NCBI GenBank assembly: GCA_022510505.1
Contig: JAFLTL010000008.1
Coordinates: 18,398-82,397, forward strand
Origin: Muribaculaceae bacterium
Lineage (GTDB): Bacteria; Bacteroidota; Bacteroidia; Bacteroidales; Muribaculaceae
DNA length: 64,000 nucleotides
Direction: 5' to 3'
The notes below the pieces were generated by a model, which ran no database searches, was not told the DNA's origin, and worked only from the letters and a program-made list of their open reading frames with translations. A program made the position numbers and the translations under genes. Positions within the stretch are counted from its first letter, which is position 1. Each line of letters begins with the position of its first letter. Below, one piece after another: positions 1 to 8,236 of this stretch.

Positions 1-54
1 AGTTCTCAGAGTTCTCAGAGTTCTCAGAGTTCTCAGAGTTCTCAGAGTTCTCAG
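1..54. repeat. 9-bp tandem repeat, six copies
   Basis: Six perfect head-to-tail copies of AGTTCTCAG fill the first 54 bases and are followed by an AT-rich stretch. The array may continue left of the window. There are no spacers between copies, so it is a simple tandem array and not a CRISPR. It sits just upstream of an AT-rich four-helix suffix protein gene. It could vary in copy number between strains, but nothing in the sequence shows a function. Confidence 0.95.
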
Positions 55-158
55 AAAACTTTAAATAATAAAGTTAGATAAAAATTTCTTGAACTAAGTC
101 ATTGTTCAAGGAAAAATTATTAAATTGCAGTGGAATTCAGCAATTTAATAGATTTTAT

Positions 159-713
159 ATGTGTAAAAATAGATTCCTTCCTCAGAAAGGTCATTATAGG
201 AAATTAAGAGTTTTCCAATTAGCTGAAGTTATATTTGATATAACTAATATCTTTACCGCGAAATTCTTAGATAGATATGATAGAACCGTTGATCAAATGA
301 ATCAGGCCGCCCGAAGTGGTAAACAAAACATTGCAGAGGGGAGTATAAACGGTTCAACTTCTAAAGAGCTGGAAATCAAATTGACGAATGTGGCAAGGGG
401 TAGTTTACAAGAACTTTTATTGGATTATGAAGATTTCCTTAGAAGGAATGGTCTTGTTCAATGGACAAAGGAAGATCCAAGAACTATTCAAACAAGAAAG
501 ATTGCTCAATATAATTTGGATCCTCAATATTTTAGAAATGCTGTCAATGAAAGATGCGCCGAGACTGTAGCGAATATAGCGATTACTTTAATTCATCAAG
601 CTGATGTAATGCTATATAGATTAATTGAACGACAAAAAGCTGATTTTTCTAAATATGGAGGTGCGAAAGAGCAGATGTACCAACATCGTAAAGAAAAATT
701 GAGAAATAAATGA
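159..713 (+). CDS. Four-helix bundle suffix-domain protein
   Basis: A 184-residue protein matching the Bacteroidales version of the four-helix bundle family (related to the S23 proteins encoded in 23S rRNA intervening sequences) with its C-terminal suffix extension. The family signature DQMNQAARSGKQNIAEGS lies at about residues 44-61, followed by KLTNVARGSLQELLLDYEDF. I chose the ATG at 159 because family members begin shortly before a FLR/FLP-x-G-x-YR motif, here FLPQKGHYR. An in-frame TTG at 102 would add 19 unlike residues. The gene is visibly more AT-rich than its neighbours and follows a tandem repeat, which suggests recent acquisition. The cellular role of the family is unknown. Confidence 0.85.
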   Translation: MCKNRFLPQKGHYRKLRVFQLAEVIFDITNIFTAKFLDRYDRTVDQMNQAARSGKQNIAEGSINGSTSKELEIKLTNVARGSLQELLLDYEDFLRRNGLVQWTKEDPRTIQTRKIAQYNLDPQYFRNAVNERCAETVANIAITLIHQADVMLYRLIERQKADFSKYGGAKEQMYQHRKEKLRNK

Positions 714-735
714 AAAATCTATTATAGAAAATACC

Positions 736-1206
736 ATGGAAAAGAAAAAAATACTCTTTGTTTGCCTGGGTAATATTTGTCGATCACCGGCTGCTGAAGG
801 AATAATGAAGTCTCTTATCGAATCGCGTGGCCTCAATGATAAATTTGTAATTGATTCGGCAGGTACAGGGCGATGGCACATTGGTCAACTTCCCGACAAA
901 CGCATGAGAATACATGCCTCACGACGTGGCATAACATTGGATCATAAATGCCGGCAAGTTACATCTTCCGACTTTGAATATTTCGATATGATTATTGGTA
1001 TGGACTCAATGAATATCGAAGACCTTCGTGATATGGCATCATCTCCCGAGGAACTTGCCAAGATTCATTCAATGGGAGAATTTCTTGATATCGCATCTCG
1101 ATATGATCATATTCCTGACCCATATTATGAAGGGGCCGAAGGTTTTGAGCTGGTACTCGACCTTTTGGAGAACGGATGCTCAAATCTGCTGAAGCAGATT
1201 AGCTGA
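736..1206 (+). CDS. Low-molecular-weight protein-tyrosine phosphatase
   Basis: A 156-residue cytoplasmic phosphatase of the low-molecular-weight family, which hydrolyses phosphotyrosine through a cysteinyl-phosphate intermediate. The P-loop CLGNICRS at residues 10-17 supplies the nucleophile Cys10 and Arg16, and the DPYY motif at 128-131 supplies the general acid Asp128. Length and motif order are normal for the family. It lies 22 bases after the four-helix gene, but the two differ in base composition and need not be functionally linked. In many bacteria such phosphatases partner tyrosine kinases of capsule synthesis, but no kinase is present here, so its substrate cannot be inferred. Confidence 0.95.
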   Translation: MEKKKILFVCLGNICRSPAAEGIMKSLIESRGLNDKFVIDSAGTGRWHIGQLPDKRMRIHASRRGITLDHKCRQVTSSDFEYFDMIIGMDSMNIEDLRDMASSPEELAKIHSMGEFLDIASRYDHIPDPYYEGAEGFELVLDLLENGCSNLLKQIS

Positions 1207-1260
1207 GATGTTGTTTATAACTTATATCTTCTCAAAAAAACTGAAACTTGACGCATTGCA

Positions 1261-1293
1261 TCAAAGAAGGCGCAATTTTGTCAAAGAAGGCGC
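1261..1293. repeat. 13-bp direct repeat in a convergent intergenic gap
   Basis: TCAAAGAAGGCGC occurs at 1261-1273 and again at 1281-1293, so the copies start exactly 20 bases apart. The gap lies between the tyrosine phosphatase (+) and the DUF4492 gene (-), which converge. I see no clear hairpin with a U-tract in this 126-base gap. The repeat may be remnant sequence or a binding site, and no role can be assigned. Confidence 0.7.
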
Positions 1294-1332
1294 GCGTTTT
1301 TCACCGTGATGAAGGCTCGGAGCTTCGCCCAG

Positions 1333-1536
1333 CTATCGTCGATCAATCAGCTCACTCCTCACGTGATCGGCACGCTCGGCGTCACTGTCAAAATCCTTGC
1401 TAAGGCGATTCGGCATCAACCATAGCTTGAATACCAACAACAGTATCGCAACCTTGATGATGATCAGCCATAACAATTGCCTGGCAAGTTTGGAGTTGCC
1501 AAATCCATCACGATAAAGCTCAAAAAGTTTCAACAT
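1333..1536 (-). CDS. DUF4492 small membrane protein
   Basis: A 67-residue protein with the DUF4492 pattern: a short amphipathic start (FELYRDGF), one hydrophobic segment at about residues 22-41, and a polar tail ending near SDAERADHVRSELI. In other Bacteroidota DUF4492 genes often neighbour cytochrome bd oxidase genes, but none is present here. The start lies 4 bases after the stop of the 5'-nucleotidase gene, so the two are probably cotranscribed. The predicted location is the inner membrane. The function is unknown. Confidence 0.85.
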   Translation of the reverse strand: MLKLFELYRDGFGNSKLARQLLWLIIIKVAILLLVFKLWLMPNRLSKDFDSDAERADHVRSELIDRR

Positions 1537-1540
1537 CGCA

Positions 1541-3055
1541 TTATTCGGGATGTACGCGCTTCACCGGACTACCATCCAATGGCTTATCTTTCCACTGAAG
1601 CGAGATGTAATCAATCAGGTCATCATAGAGAACCTGGCTCGAACGTGCTATCTCGCGAGCATTGGGCAGAGATGTCATGTAATCGCCTCCGTTAGCTAGA
1701 TAGTCAATTGTGGCAAGAATGTAAATCTCATCGGGTTTTAATCCACGGCCATTCAAATTGATTTCTATCGGTTCTTTAGTCTCAGGGTTATAAGTGATTT
1801 CAACACCTTTGGCCACACCGTCGTTACCACCACGCCTGATGACATTCTTTATGGCTTCAAGAAGGTCACTTCCTTTAATCTCGAGAACGACCACACGGTT
1901 ATTGAACGGCAGCATGTCGATGATCATCCCTTTGGAGATTTCCCCTTCGGGAAGTTCTCGCCTGACTCCTCCGGAGTTGATTATCGACATGTCGGCTGTC
2001 AGTCCCGTCAACTCCTTACCCCGATTCGCCACAAATTCACCAAGGAAGTTCATCAGTCCGGAATCCTCTTTTCCTAAAACACGTGCAGTAGTGCCCACCG
2101 GAATCAACATGATCGAGTCGACCGAATTACGATAACGGTCTATAACGGCAACCAACGAAGAGTCAATCCGGTCATCAAAACGTGAATCTATCGGAAGAAG
2201 CTCATACTCCATTCCACCATTTTTCAGATCCAACGTGACCTGTCCCAGATAGGCACCCCGCGAACCGGCCTGGACTACACCAATCGTGTCTCCTTTTGCA
2301 TTCACATGCTTCCAATAATAACGTTCGGTCTCGTTCTCCGGATCAATGACCGAATGACTGTGACCTCCAATTATCAGGTCAATTCCCTCGCTTTGCATTG
2401 CAAGACGACTGTCGTTCGGATCTACCGACCCGTCATATCCGATGTGGGTCACCGCTATCACATAGTCAGCTCCCAGATCATGTCTCAGTTTGCGAGCCGT
2501 CTCATTTGCCACTTTATAGGCATCCTCATAGACAACTCCGTCATAGTTCCCTTTGGCGATCATCCCCTCAGGGACAAGGTTTATCCCCATCAAACCTATA
2601 TTCTTTCCTGAATATTCCATCACCTTATAGGGCTGAAATATCGAATCAAGTCCGGGTGCTCCACTGAAATCATAGTTGGAACTTAGCCAAGATGTCTTCG
2701 AACGGGAAAGGTTCTTTTCAAGCTCTCCTACTCCGTTGTCGAAGTCGTGATTGCCCACAATGGCTATGTCGTAGCCAAGCTCGTCAAGCATACCATATTC
2801 AACCTCACCTTTGTAAATGGTGAAATACATGGTACCCTGAACTGCATCACCCGCATCAATCAGCAAAACGTTCTCATTAACACTCCTTATACTGTCGAGG
2901 GCGGCTTTACGACGTAGAACGCCACCCTGACCATTGTCAAGGGGATCTATTTGGGAATGGGAATCATTAGTGTGGAGAATTACGAGCTTTTCGGCCCATA
3001 ACTGGCTGGCCCCTGTCAGTACAACGGCGGCCAAAAGGATATTTTTTAGTTTCAT
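1541..3055 (-). CDS. Bifunctional metallophosphatase / 5'-nucleotidase
   Basis: A 504-residue periplasmic or exported enzyme of the UshA/5'-nucleotidase superfamily, predicted to dephosphorylate extracytoplasmic nucleotides and related esters. A signal peptide (MKLKNILLAAVVLTGASQLWA) ends near residue 21. The dinuclear metal motifs are all present: HTNDSH at 28-33, GNHDFD at 101-106 and GGHSHS at 230-235. The C-terminal nucleotidase domain (about 320-480) carries NSGGVRRELPEG. The ATG is only seven bases downstream of a perfect TAnnTTTG element, so the mRNA may be leaderless. It is followed closely by the DUF4492 gene. The exact substrate cannot be read from the sequence. Confidence 0.95.
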   Translation of the reverse strand: MKLKNILLAAVVLTGASQLWAEKLVILHTNDSHSQIDPLDNGQGGVLRRKAALDSIRSVNENVLLIDAGDAVQGTMYFTIYKGEVEYGMLDELGYDIAIVGNHDFDNGVGELEKNLSRSKTSWLSSNYDFSGAPGLDSIFQPYKVMEYSGKNIGLMGINLVPEGMIAKGNYDGVVYEDAYKVANETARKLRHDLGADYVIAVTHIGYDGSVDPNDSRLAMQSEGIDLIIGGHSHSVIDPENETERYYWKHVNAKGDTIGVVQAGSRGAYLGQVTLDLKNGGMEYELLPIDSRFDDRIDSSLVAVIDRYRNSVDSIMLIPVGTTARVLGKEDSGLMNFLGEFVANRGKELTGLTADMSIINSGGVRRELPEGEISKGMIIDMLPFNNRVVVLEIKGSDLLEAIKNVIRRGGNDGVAKGVEITYNPETKEPIEINLNGRGLKPDEIYILATIDYLANGGDYMTSLPNAREIARSSQVLYDDLIDYISLQWKDKPLDGSPVKRVHPE

Positions 3056-3062
3056 GATATTG

Positions 3063-3070
3063 CAAAGATA
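3063..3070 (-). promoter_or_regulatory. -7 promoter element TATCTTTG for the 5'-nucleotidase
   Basis: On the minus strand this is a perfect match to the Bacteroidota -7 consensus TAnnTTTG. Only seven bases separate its final G from the ATG at 3055, so transcription should start at or within a few bases of the start codon. No convincing -33 TTTG is visible at the usual spacing. Confidence 0.55.
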
Positions 3071-3080
3071 ACAAAAACAC

Positions 3081-4067
3081 TCAAACAGCCTGAGCTGCCT
3101 CAGCCTTTTTATCTTTGCGACGTTTCGATATTTGGGTCAGGATCATCCCAAGGATTATGACCGCCATGGCGATGACCTGAATCCAGTCAAGTTTGGCCAT
3201 ACCTATTATCACAATGGCTATGGTCGCAAACACCGGTAACAGATATTGATAGAGGGACGTGATTTCACTTCCGACAAACCTTACTGCCGGGTTTATCAAC
3301 AAATAGGATATGAAGGTTGGACAGGTTACGATAAATGCCAATATCGCCCAAGGTTCCCAACCCGCATGGGTCGTTAACAATTTACTGTGCAGAACACCGG
3401 GAATGAGGAACAATGACGGAACGGCGGCTCCTAAAAACACCCACCGCAATAAGCTGATGGGGTGGTAGGTCTTGGTAGGCTTCTCCAATATGAACAAATA
3501 GAAGGCATAACAAAGAGTACTTGCTACAGCTATCAGGTCTCCGACTATCTCATGTTTGGCTTTGCCCGTGCCTCCATGTTCGTTGAGAATCACAATAACG
3601 GCTCCACCGAACGACACCAGAACCCCTAATACTTCTAGGAACGACACTTTATAGTGACGGAATAGAATCTCCAGAAGTATCACAAAAATGGGGGGCAAAG
3701 TCATGATAATCGAAATATCAATTGGGTTGCCAAACTGAAGCGACAGGTTGAAGAGGAAAATGAACAGGAACAATCCTAACCCTCCTCCTAAAAGTATCGT
3801 CAGCCAGTCTCCCTTCTGAATAGGCTCGGTCTTGACAAACATCGAGGCTGCCCAGAACAGAACACATCCACCCAACATGCGCCATGCAGTGACGTCAAAC
3901 GACGACATATCGTCGGGAATAAGCCATTTAATAGCCGGAATATTGACACCGAAGAAAATTGTCGCTATCAATATGCACAGATTCCCAAGAACAAGCCGCT
4001 TGGCATCATTCTTAGTAGGAATCATTGGAGCCGGAGTGGAACCGGAAGGCGATGTCGACGCGGCCAT
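3081..4067 (-). CDS. DMT-family (EamA) permease
   Basis: A 328-residue inner-membrane protein with about ten hydrophobic helices arranged as two EamA halves (roughly residues 26-165 and 176-313), the normal layout of drug/metabolite transporters. A Ser/Pro/Thr-rich cytoplasmic N-terminus of about 20 residues and a lysine-rich tail (SKRRKDKKAE) flank the membrane part. The start codon is one base past the stop of the small Cys-containing gene upstream, so the two are very likely cotranscribed. EamA proteins export or import amino acids, nucleotides or other metabolites. The substrate here is unknown. Confidence 0.9.
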   Translation of the reverse strand: MAASTSPSGSTPAPMIPTKNDAKRLVLGNLCILIATIFFGVNIPAIKWLIPDDMSSFDVTAWRMLGGCVLFWAASMFVKTEPIQKGDWLTILLGGGLGLFLFIFLFNLSLQFGNPIDISIIMTLPPIFVILLEILFRHYKVSFLEVLGVLVSFGGAVIVILNEHGGTGKAKHEIVGDLIAVASTLCYAFYLFILEKPTKTYHPISLLRWVFLGAAVPSLFLIPGVLHSKLLTTHAGWEPWAILAFIVTCPTFISYLLINPAVRFVGSEITSLYQYLLPVFATIAIVIIGMAKLDWIQVIAMAVIILGMILTQISKRRKDKKAEAAQAV

Positions 4068-4068
4068 G

Positions 4069-4248
4069 TCAGCCCGGCATTTCGTCGTCAGTGTTGCGCG
4101 GATTGTTGTTTAAAGTCTTGGTGCGCTCCTTTACGAGCTCTTCATTGACTTTGTCGCGGTCGGCCTCATTAATGGCTGCACCGGGTAGATCGTTCAACGC
4201 TTTATCGCGATTGCAGCTGCAACCGCAGCTTTTCTTATCCTCACTCAT
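4069..4248 (-). CDS. 59-residue polar protein with N-terminal CGCSC motif
   Basis: A short ORF beginning ATGAGTGAGGATAAG encodes 59 residues starting MSEDKKSCGCSCNRDKALND, rich in charged residues and Asn, and ending NTDDEMPG. It has no signal peptide or membrane segment. The Cys cluster at residues 8, 10 and 12 could bind a metal or be redox-active. Its stop is one base before the ATG of the DMT permease, and that junction is the main evidence that it is real. I do not recognise the family. The alternative is a chance ORF, but the spacing and non-repetitive composition favour a gene. Confidence 0.6.
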   Translation of the reverse strand: MSEDKKSCGCSCNRDKALNDLPGAAINEADRDKVNEELVKERTKTLNNNPRNTDDEMPG

Positions 4249-4314
4249 AATCGTTATAGTTTTTAGTGTCTTTTCAATTATTAACGCTGAATGAGAATGA
4301 ATGGTTCACTGGAA

Positions 4315-6645
4315 TCAGAAAGAGAAATGAACACCCACTCTCAACCCTCCTTTGTGACAACCGGGAGTGTCACGATAGGTCAAACGCCAAACATAATCTA
4401 TGCGCAGGAAACGAAGAATGTTGTCGAGACCTACATAGATCTCCATGTAGGGACGAGGCATGTCGAGATTCACTCCGTTATAGGGAAATTGGAACAGCTC
4501 CCAGTTTTTGAAAGGATTGTTCTTGTCAGATAAACGTCCCCACCAACCGCGGAATCCAACCAGTTCGCGCATACGCAATTTCTTGATCAACGGAATTCTG
4601 TTGAATATCGTCCCGCGAGCCTTGTAAATAATCTCCCATTGACCATAGAGGTCCCCGACGAACTCCATCGGGTCGGCCAAGGTGAATGCTCCGGGTACGA
4701 CGATGTAGGACATGCTCGACGGAGCGCTTCCAAGGAAAGGATAGGGTACAACTCCGAATACCTTGCTGCCACTGATGTCGATGTCGAGGGTACCGAATGC
4801 AGAAAGCCAGAAACGTTTCGATATACCCAATCCAACCGTCAGACGGTTGAAGTTTTTCCATGGGGTGTCAAGTTGACCCGCTCCAATACTCAGAGAAAAG
4901 GTTAGATTGTCATAATTGATGGGTAAACGGTGATTCCTGGTTTCATAAAATTTCTCTCCCGGTGCCCAACGTAGCGTGGTAAAGGCATCATAAGTGTAGA
5001 AATGATTCAGCAACAAACCGTCGGTCCGGATAAATGGAGAAAGTTCAGTCGCTTCTTTGCGAGCAATTTCTCCCGACAGGGTCCATGAAAAATGGTTGGA
5101 CCGTTCGTGAGTATAGGTGAGGTTGACCGAACGGCTGTAGTTTATCAGACTGTGACCACTCCGCTGCCACGATTCGAAAAGCATGCCGTAGCCGGTCATT
5201 TTCTGACTCATGTAGTCGACGTCATCTCTCGCACTTAGCTTAAGGGAGTGAACCGGAAATTCTTTGGCATGGTTCTTTTTCTCGTTGAATGAGTATTCAA
5301 CCGAACCTCCTCCTTTCCAACGATGGTCCTTGAAACCATAGGCCACATCACCACTCAAAAACCATCTTTTGCTGAAAGCCGCGGTGGTCATCCCCCCGGC
5401 CATCAGACGCCAGCCTTGCAGGTCATCGTGGGACAGAAATGAGAAAATCGGTCCAATGTCGAATTTTGACTTTCTGTTGTATCCGGTTGAAATGTATCCG
5501 GTCGATAATATCTTTATAGTTCGCTCAAGATAACGATAGGACCGTCGCTCTCTGAGCTGTGTCATCAACCCTTTGATGTCTTTCTCGGCTTCGGTCATCT
5601 CTTCTTCGCGCATCGCCACCCAATAATCCTCCACATCACCCTTCTCCTCGGCATCGTCAAACTGGTAGGTGTCACCCACTATTCCTTTCACAAACGACAG
5701 GGTCGTCGAATCGGGCTCCTCGAATGAATGATTGTCGTAAAGTGACAGCCTGCGTGTGTAAATCCCCGGTGTTCCCGGAATTATGCTTAACTCGGCTTGA
5801 AAATCATCCATGACCTTTATGCGTGAGCCGTCGGGCGCACGTTCATAGGTCTGTTCCATGTTGACTTTGTCAACGAAATTGAGGTTGATGTTGTGGGGAA
5901 CGCCCATCTTGACGTTTCTGACAAACATGGTTGAATCCCCTTCTTCCACATAAAGACGGCCCAGGAAACCAAACGTCGTGTTCACACGCGGAGTAAAGCT
6001 TAACTCAATCCAACGAGAACCATCCTCAGCTGTGATTGTGTCGGTTAGAAAATACATGTAGAAATCGGGACCAATCTTTGAAAGCGGACTGACAAACCGG
6101 TTCTGAAATACCGCGATGTCGTTGGAATATAGGTCGATCTCTCTCATTACATCCTCCAAAATCCGTTCGGTTCCTGCCATGTCGGTTATCTCGTCTATTC
6201 CATTCCGGCTCACCGCCTCAATCACTTCCTTGGTTGTGTTGCCATCGTTCAACCAATAGACTGTCGAGGCTTTCTCTTTAACTGAAAAAGGAAGAATCAA
6301 ACGGTCCGATAAAGGGGATACCTGGGCATAGTCTTTCAGAAACGAAAAGTTACCTTTTCCGGCCCATGTAGTATCGAAAGGACATAAAGCCATCGTGATG
6401 CGACCATAACGATCATAACTGTAGTAGTCGTGGCTGTTCTTGGGGTCGTTTTGAGAACTTTGGTTACGAAGACGGTTGACAAAATCCACCGCCGGATTGT
6501 TCTTCTTACTGTATTTCTGTTTTTTCGCCTTTATGACAACCTCTTCGAGCCAGACATCCTTTGAAAGGGTGTCGGCAATATTATAGGTCTCACGTGTTTC
6601 GGCACGCAAGACAAAACCTGTTGTCGACAAGATTATTGCCGACAA
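4315..6645 (-). CDS. DUF5686 outer-membrane protein
   Basis: About 776 residues resembling the Bacteroidota DUF5686 family, which usually carries an N-terminal carboxypeptidase-regulatory-like domain followed by a long beta-rich region thought to form an outer-membrane barrel. The segment from about residue 165 (DIAVFQNRFVSPLSKIGPDFYMYFL) is typical, and the C-terminus ends in Phe (VGVHFSF), as outer-membrane barrels often do. The regulatory-like domain seems to be missing or very short. The first standard start is TTG at 6645, giving a weak signal peptide. In the same frame, codons back to an ATA at 6675 encode [11 protein letters not shown] and would complete a good one, so the true start may be non-canonical. 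It follows ridA directly. The function is unknown. Confidence 0.85.
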   Translation of the reverse strand: MSAIILSTTGFVLRAETRETYNIADTLSKDVWLEEVVIKAKKQKYSKKNNPAVDFVNRLRNQSSQNDPKNSHDYYSYDRYGRITMALCPFDTTWAGKGNFSFLKDYAQVSPLSDRLILPFSVKEKASTVYWLNDGNTTKEVIEAVSRNGIDEITDMAGTERILEDVMREIDLYSNDIAVFQNRFVSPLSKIGPDFYMYFLTDTITAEDGSRWIELSFTPRVNTTFGFLGRLYVEEGDSTMFVRNVKMGVPHNINLNFVDKVNMEQTYERAPDGSRIKVMDDFQAELSIIPGTPGIYTRRLSLYDNHSFEEPDSTTLSFVKGIVGDTYQFDDAEEKGDVEDYWVAMREEEMTEAEKDIKGLMTQLRERRSYRYLERTIKILSTGYISTGYNRKSKFDIGPIFSFLSHDDLQGWRLMAGGMTTAAFSKRWFLSGDVAYGFKDHRWKGGGSVEYSFNEKKNHAKEFPVHSLKLSARDDVDYMSQKMTGYGMLFESWQRSGHSLINYSRSVNLTYTHERSNHFSWTLSGEIARKEATELSPFIRTDGLLLNHFYTYDAFTTLRWAPGEKFYETRNHRLPINYDNLTFSLSIGAGQLDTPWKNFNRLTVGLGISKRFWLSAFGTLDIDISGSKVFGVVPYPFLGSAPSSMSYIVVPGAFTLADPMEFVGDLYGQWEIIYKARGTIFNRIPLIKKLRMRELVGFRGWWGRLSDKNNPFKNWELFQFPYNGVNLDMPRPYMEIYVGLDNILRFLRIDYVWRLTYRDTPGCHKGGLRVGVHFSF

Positions 6646-6671
6646 CAGACAACATTTATGTAGAAATCTTT

Positions 6672-7046
6672 TTATCGGGCAGCGATGACTTCTATTTCAA
6701 CCGACACGTTCTTCGGCAGGGTCTTGACTGCTACAGCCGAGCGGGCCGGATAGGGTGCGGTGAAAGTCTTTGCATATACTTCGTTCATGGCTGCAAAGTC
6801 ATTCATGTCAGCCAGGAACACTGTGGTTTTCACAACATTATCCGTAGTCAGCCCGGCAGCTGCAAGTATTGCCTTTACGTTGGCAAGTGACTGTGCCGTC
6901 TGAGCCTCAATGCCGTCAGCAATCTCTCCGGTGGCAGGATTGATGGGAATCTGCCCCGAGATGAACACTAATGAACCGGTGTCAATAGCTTGACTGTAAG
7001 GACCAATTGCTCCGGGAGCGGCATCTGTTGAAATTCTGTTTTTCAT
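6672..7046 (-). CDS. ridA: RidA family enamine/imine deaminase
   Basis: A 124-residue protein of the YjgF/YER057c/UK114 family. These trimeric cytoplasmic enzymes hydrolyse reactive enamines and imines such as 2-aminoacrylate, released by pyridoxal-phosphate enzymes. Family landmarks are [11 protein letters not shown] near residue 10, VFISGQIP at 27-34, and Arg102 in PARSAVAV, the residue that binds the substrate carboxylate. Length and motif spacing are normal. A 9-bp-arm inverted repeat sits just before the start codon. The DUF5686 gene follows without a gap. Confidence 0.96.
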   Translation of the reverse strand: MKNRISTDAAPGAIGPYSQAIDTGSLVFISGQIPINPATGEIADGIEAQTAQSLANVKAILAAAGLTTDNVVKTTVFLADMNDFAAMNEVYAKTFTAPYPARSAVAVKTLPKNVSVEIEVIAAR

Positions 7047-7049
7047 ATT

Positions 7050-7079
7050 ATTTGAACGATAAAATTTTAACGTTCAAAT
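7050..7079 (-). promoter_or_regulatory. Inverted repeat immediately before ridA
   Basis: ATTTGAACG at 7050-7058 and CGTTCAAAT at 7071-7079 form perfect 9-bp arms around a 12-base AT-only loop. The repeat ends three bases before the ridA start codon, so it would lie in the 5' leader or promoter. It could be an operator or an RNA hairpin that masks the start. It has no U-tract suggesting termination. The function is inferred from position only. Confidence 0.5.
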
Positions 7080-7124
7080 TTCGCTCTATATTTTGTTATC
7101 TCGGAATAAACAATGTTAAAATTC

Positions 7125-8093
7125 TTAAAGCGACTCAACATTATATTTTTTTAGCAACATAGCTGGATGCCAGGATTCCTTGGCATATCGCAGCCCTTCA
7201 TCTCCACAATCCTCCTCACGGTTCAAATAGACTATCTCAGGATGACGCTCCGACATCATCGACGAAAAGAGATGAGCCAGTGTTTCGCCTGCACCGGAAA
7301 CTCTATGGTCCATCTTCTCGATGTGAACGAACAAGGTATCGTTTATGGGCTCGGCTAATGTGAAACCAACTATCTTGCCGCCTTTTTCCTCACGTAATAT
7401 CGCTCCCTCAAACGGAAGCTTGTCAAGATTAAACAGAACGTCAAGGACCTCTCGTCTTTCTTCAGCCCGGGTCGACTGACCGTTCTCTTCTTCTTTCGAC
7501 TCGCACCATTCATTGAATGATTTAATGACTTCATTGAGGTTATCAGCCGTCAACGGTTCCAACAGGGCGGCAGGATGATCAGCCATAAACCGGTTGACAT
7601 GATTCCGCTTCTTTGACATCTTTTTGCCCGAAAGCGTCGCAAAGGAAGTGATTTCATATACATAATCCGACCAGTCGGTCAATTCTTCGACCTGACAGTC
7701 GGAATTGAACGTCGAGAAACAAACAAGCCTGTCGGCCGGTACTGCCGAAAATCTTAAGGGAATGTTCCGTTCCTTGCAATAGTCTTTCAGAAGACGAATC
7801 GCATTCACTAACGGCATTTTTCCAATTGGACAGGAGAAGGCTACCCGGTCGACATGGTTTTCTTCCACACCCATGATAAATAGCGTATCGTCATAGATAC
7901 AATAACGATAACGAAAATAATCGATCCACATGTATATTCCTCCGATACTGTAGTCGCATGTCAATGAAGAGGACTGTCGTAGAATCCTGTTGATCTCTGG
8001 AATGTCTTCCAACGTTATTCGCTTGAAGTGCAACGGAGAATTGTAGGGGAGTGACCAATTAACAGAAGAGGTTGATGTTGATATTGCTCTCAT
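7125..8093 (-). CDS. DUF2156 (GNAT-like, phosphatidylglycerol lysyltransferase C-domain-like) protein
   Basis: A 322-residue soluble protein resembling the DUF2156 family, whose fold is a tandem GNAT domain shared with the aminoacyl-transferase part of MprF. Typical stretches are CDYSIGGIYMWIDYFRYRY near residue 46, the central GKKMSKKRNHVNRFMADHP, and FVHIEKMDHRVSGAGETL toward the C-terminus. There is no membrane region, so it is not a full lysyl-phosphatidylglycerol synthase. The gene stands alone, transcribed away from the DUF4290-rimM operon. The acceptor and donor are unknown. Confidence 0.85.
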   Translation of the reverse strand: MRAISTSTSSVNWSLPYNSPLHFKRITLEDIPEINRILRQSSSLTCDYSIGGIYMWIDYFRYRYCIYDDTLFIMGVEENHVDRVAFSCPIGKMPLVNAIRLLKDYCKERNIPLRFSAVPADRLVCFSTFNSDCQVEELTDWSDYVYEITSFATLSGKKMSKKRNHVNRFMADHPAALLEPLTADNLNEVIKSFNEWCESKEEENGQSTRAEERREVLDVLFNLDKLPFEGAILREEKGGKIVGFTLAEPINDTLFVHIEKMDHRVSGAGETLAHLFSSMMSERHPEIVYLNREEDCGDEGLRYAKESWHPAMLLKKYNVESL

Positions 8094-8127
8094 AATTCTT
8101 TTTTTCTTATAACAACAGTAAAGTGTT

Positions 8128-8217
8128 TATAGTTTACAGTTTACGCTTCACAATTCAAGATGGCAACCGCCTTCTAACGGACAAAAGCTAATGGATAAAG
8201 GCTACCTGTAAACTATA
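8128..8217. repeat. Perfect 12-bp inverted repeat in a divergent promoter region
   Basis: TATAGTTTACAG at 8128-8139 is matched by its exact reverse complement CTGTAAACTATA at 8206-8217, with 66 bases between. A related run, CTATAAACTGTAAATTA, occurs at 48432-48448 just upstream of another TATCTTTG promoter, and here CTATAAACTGTGAACTA lies upstream of the DUF4290 promoter. This suggests a small dispersed element or a shared upstream promoter sequence. Confidence 0.6.
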
Positions 8218-8236
8218 AACTGTGAACTAAAAACAT

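Noticed and set aside
1-54. Possible CRISPR array
   Set aside because: The 9-bp units are directly joined without spacers, and no cas genes occur in the window.
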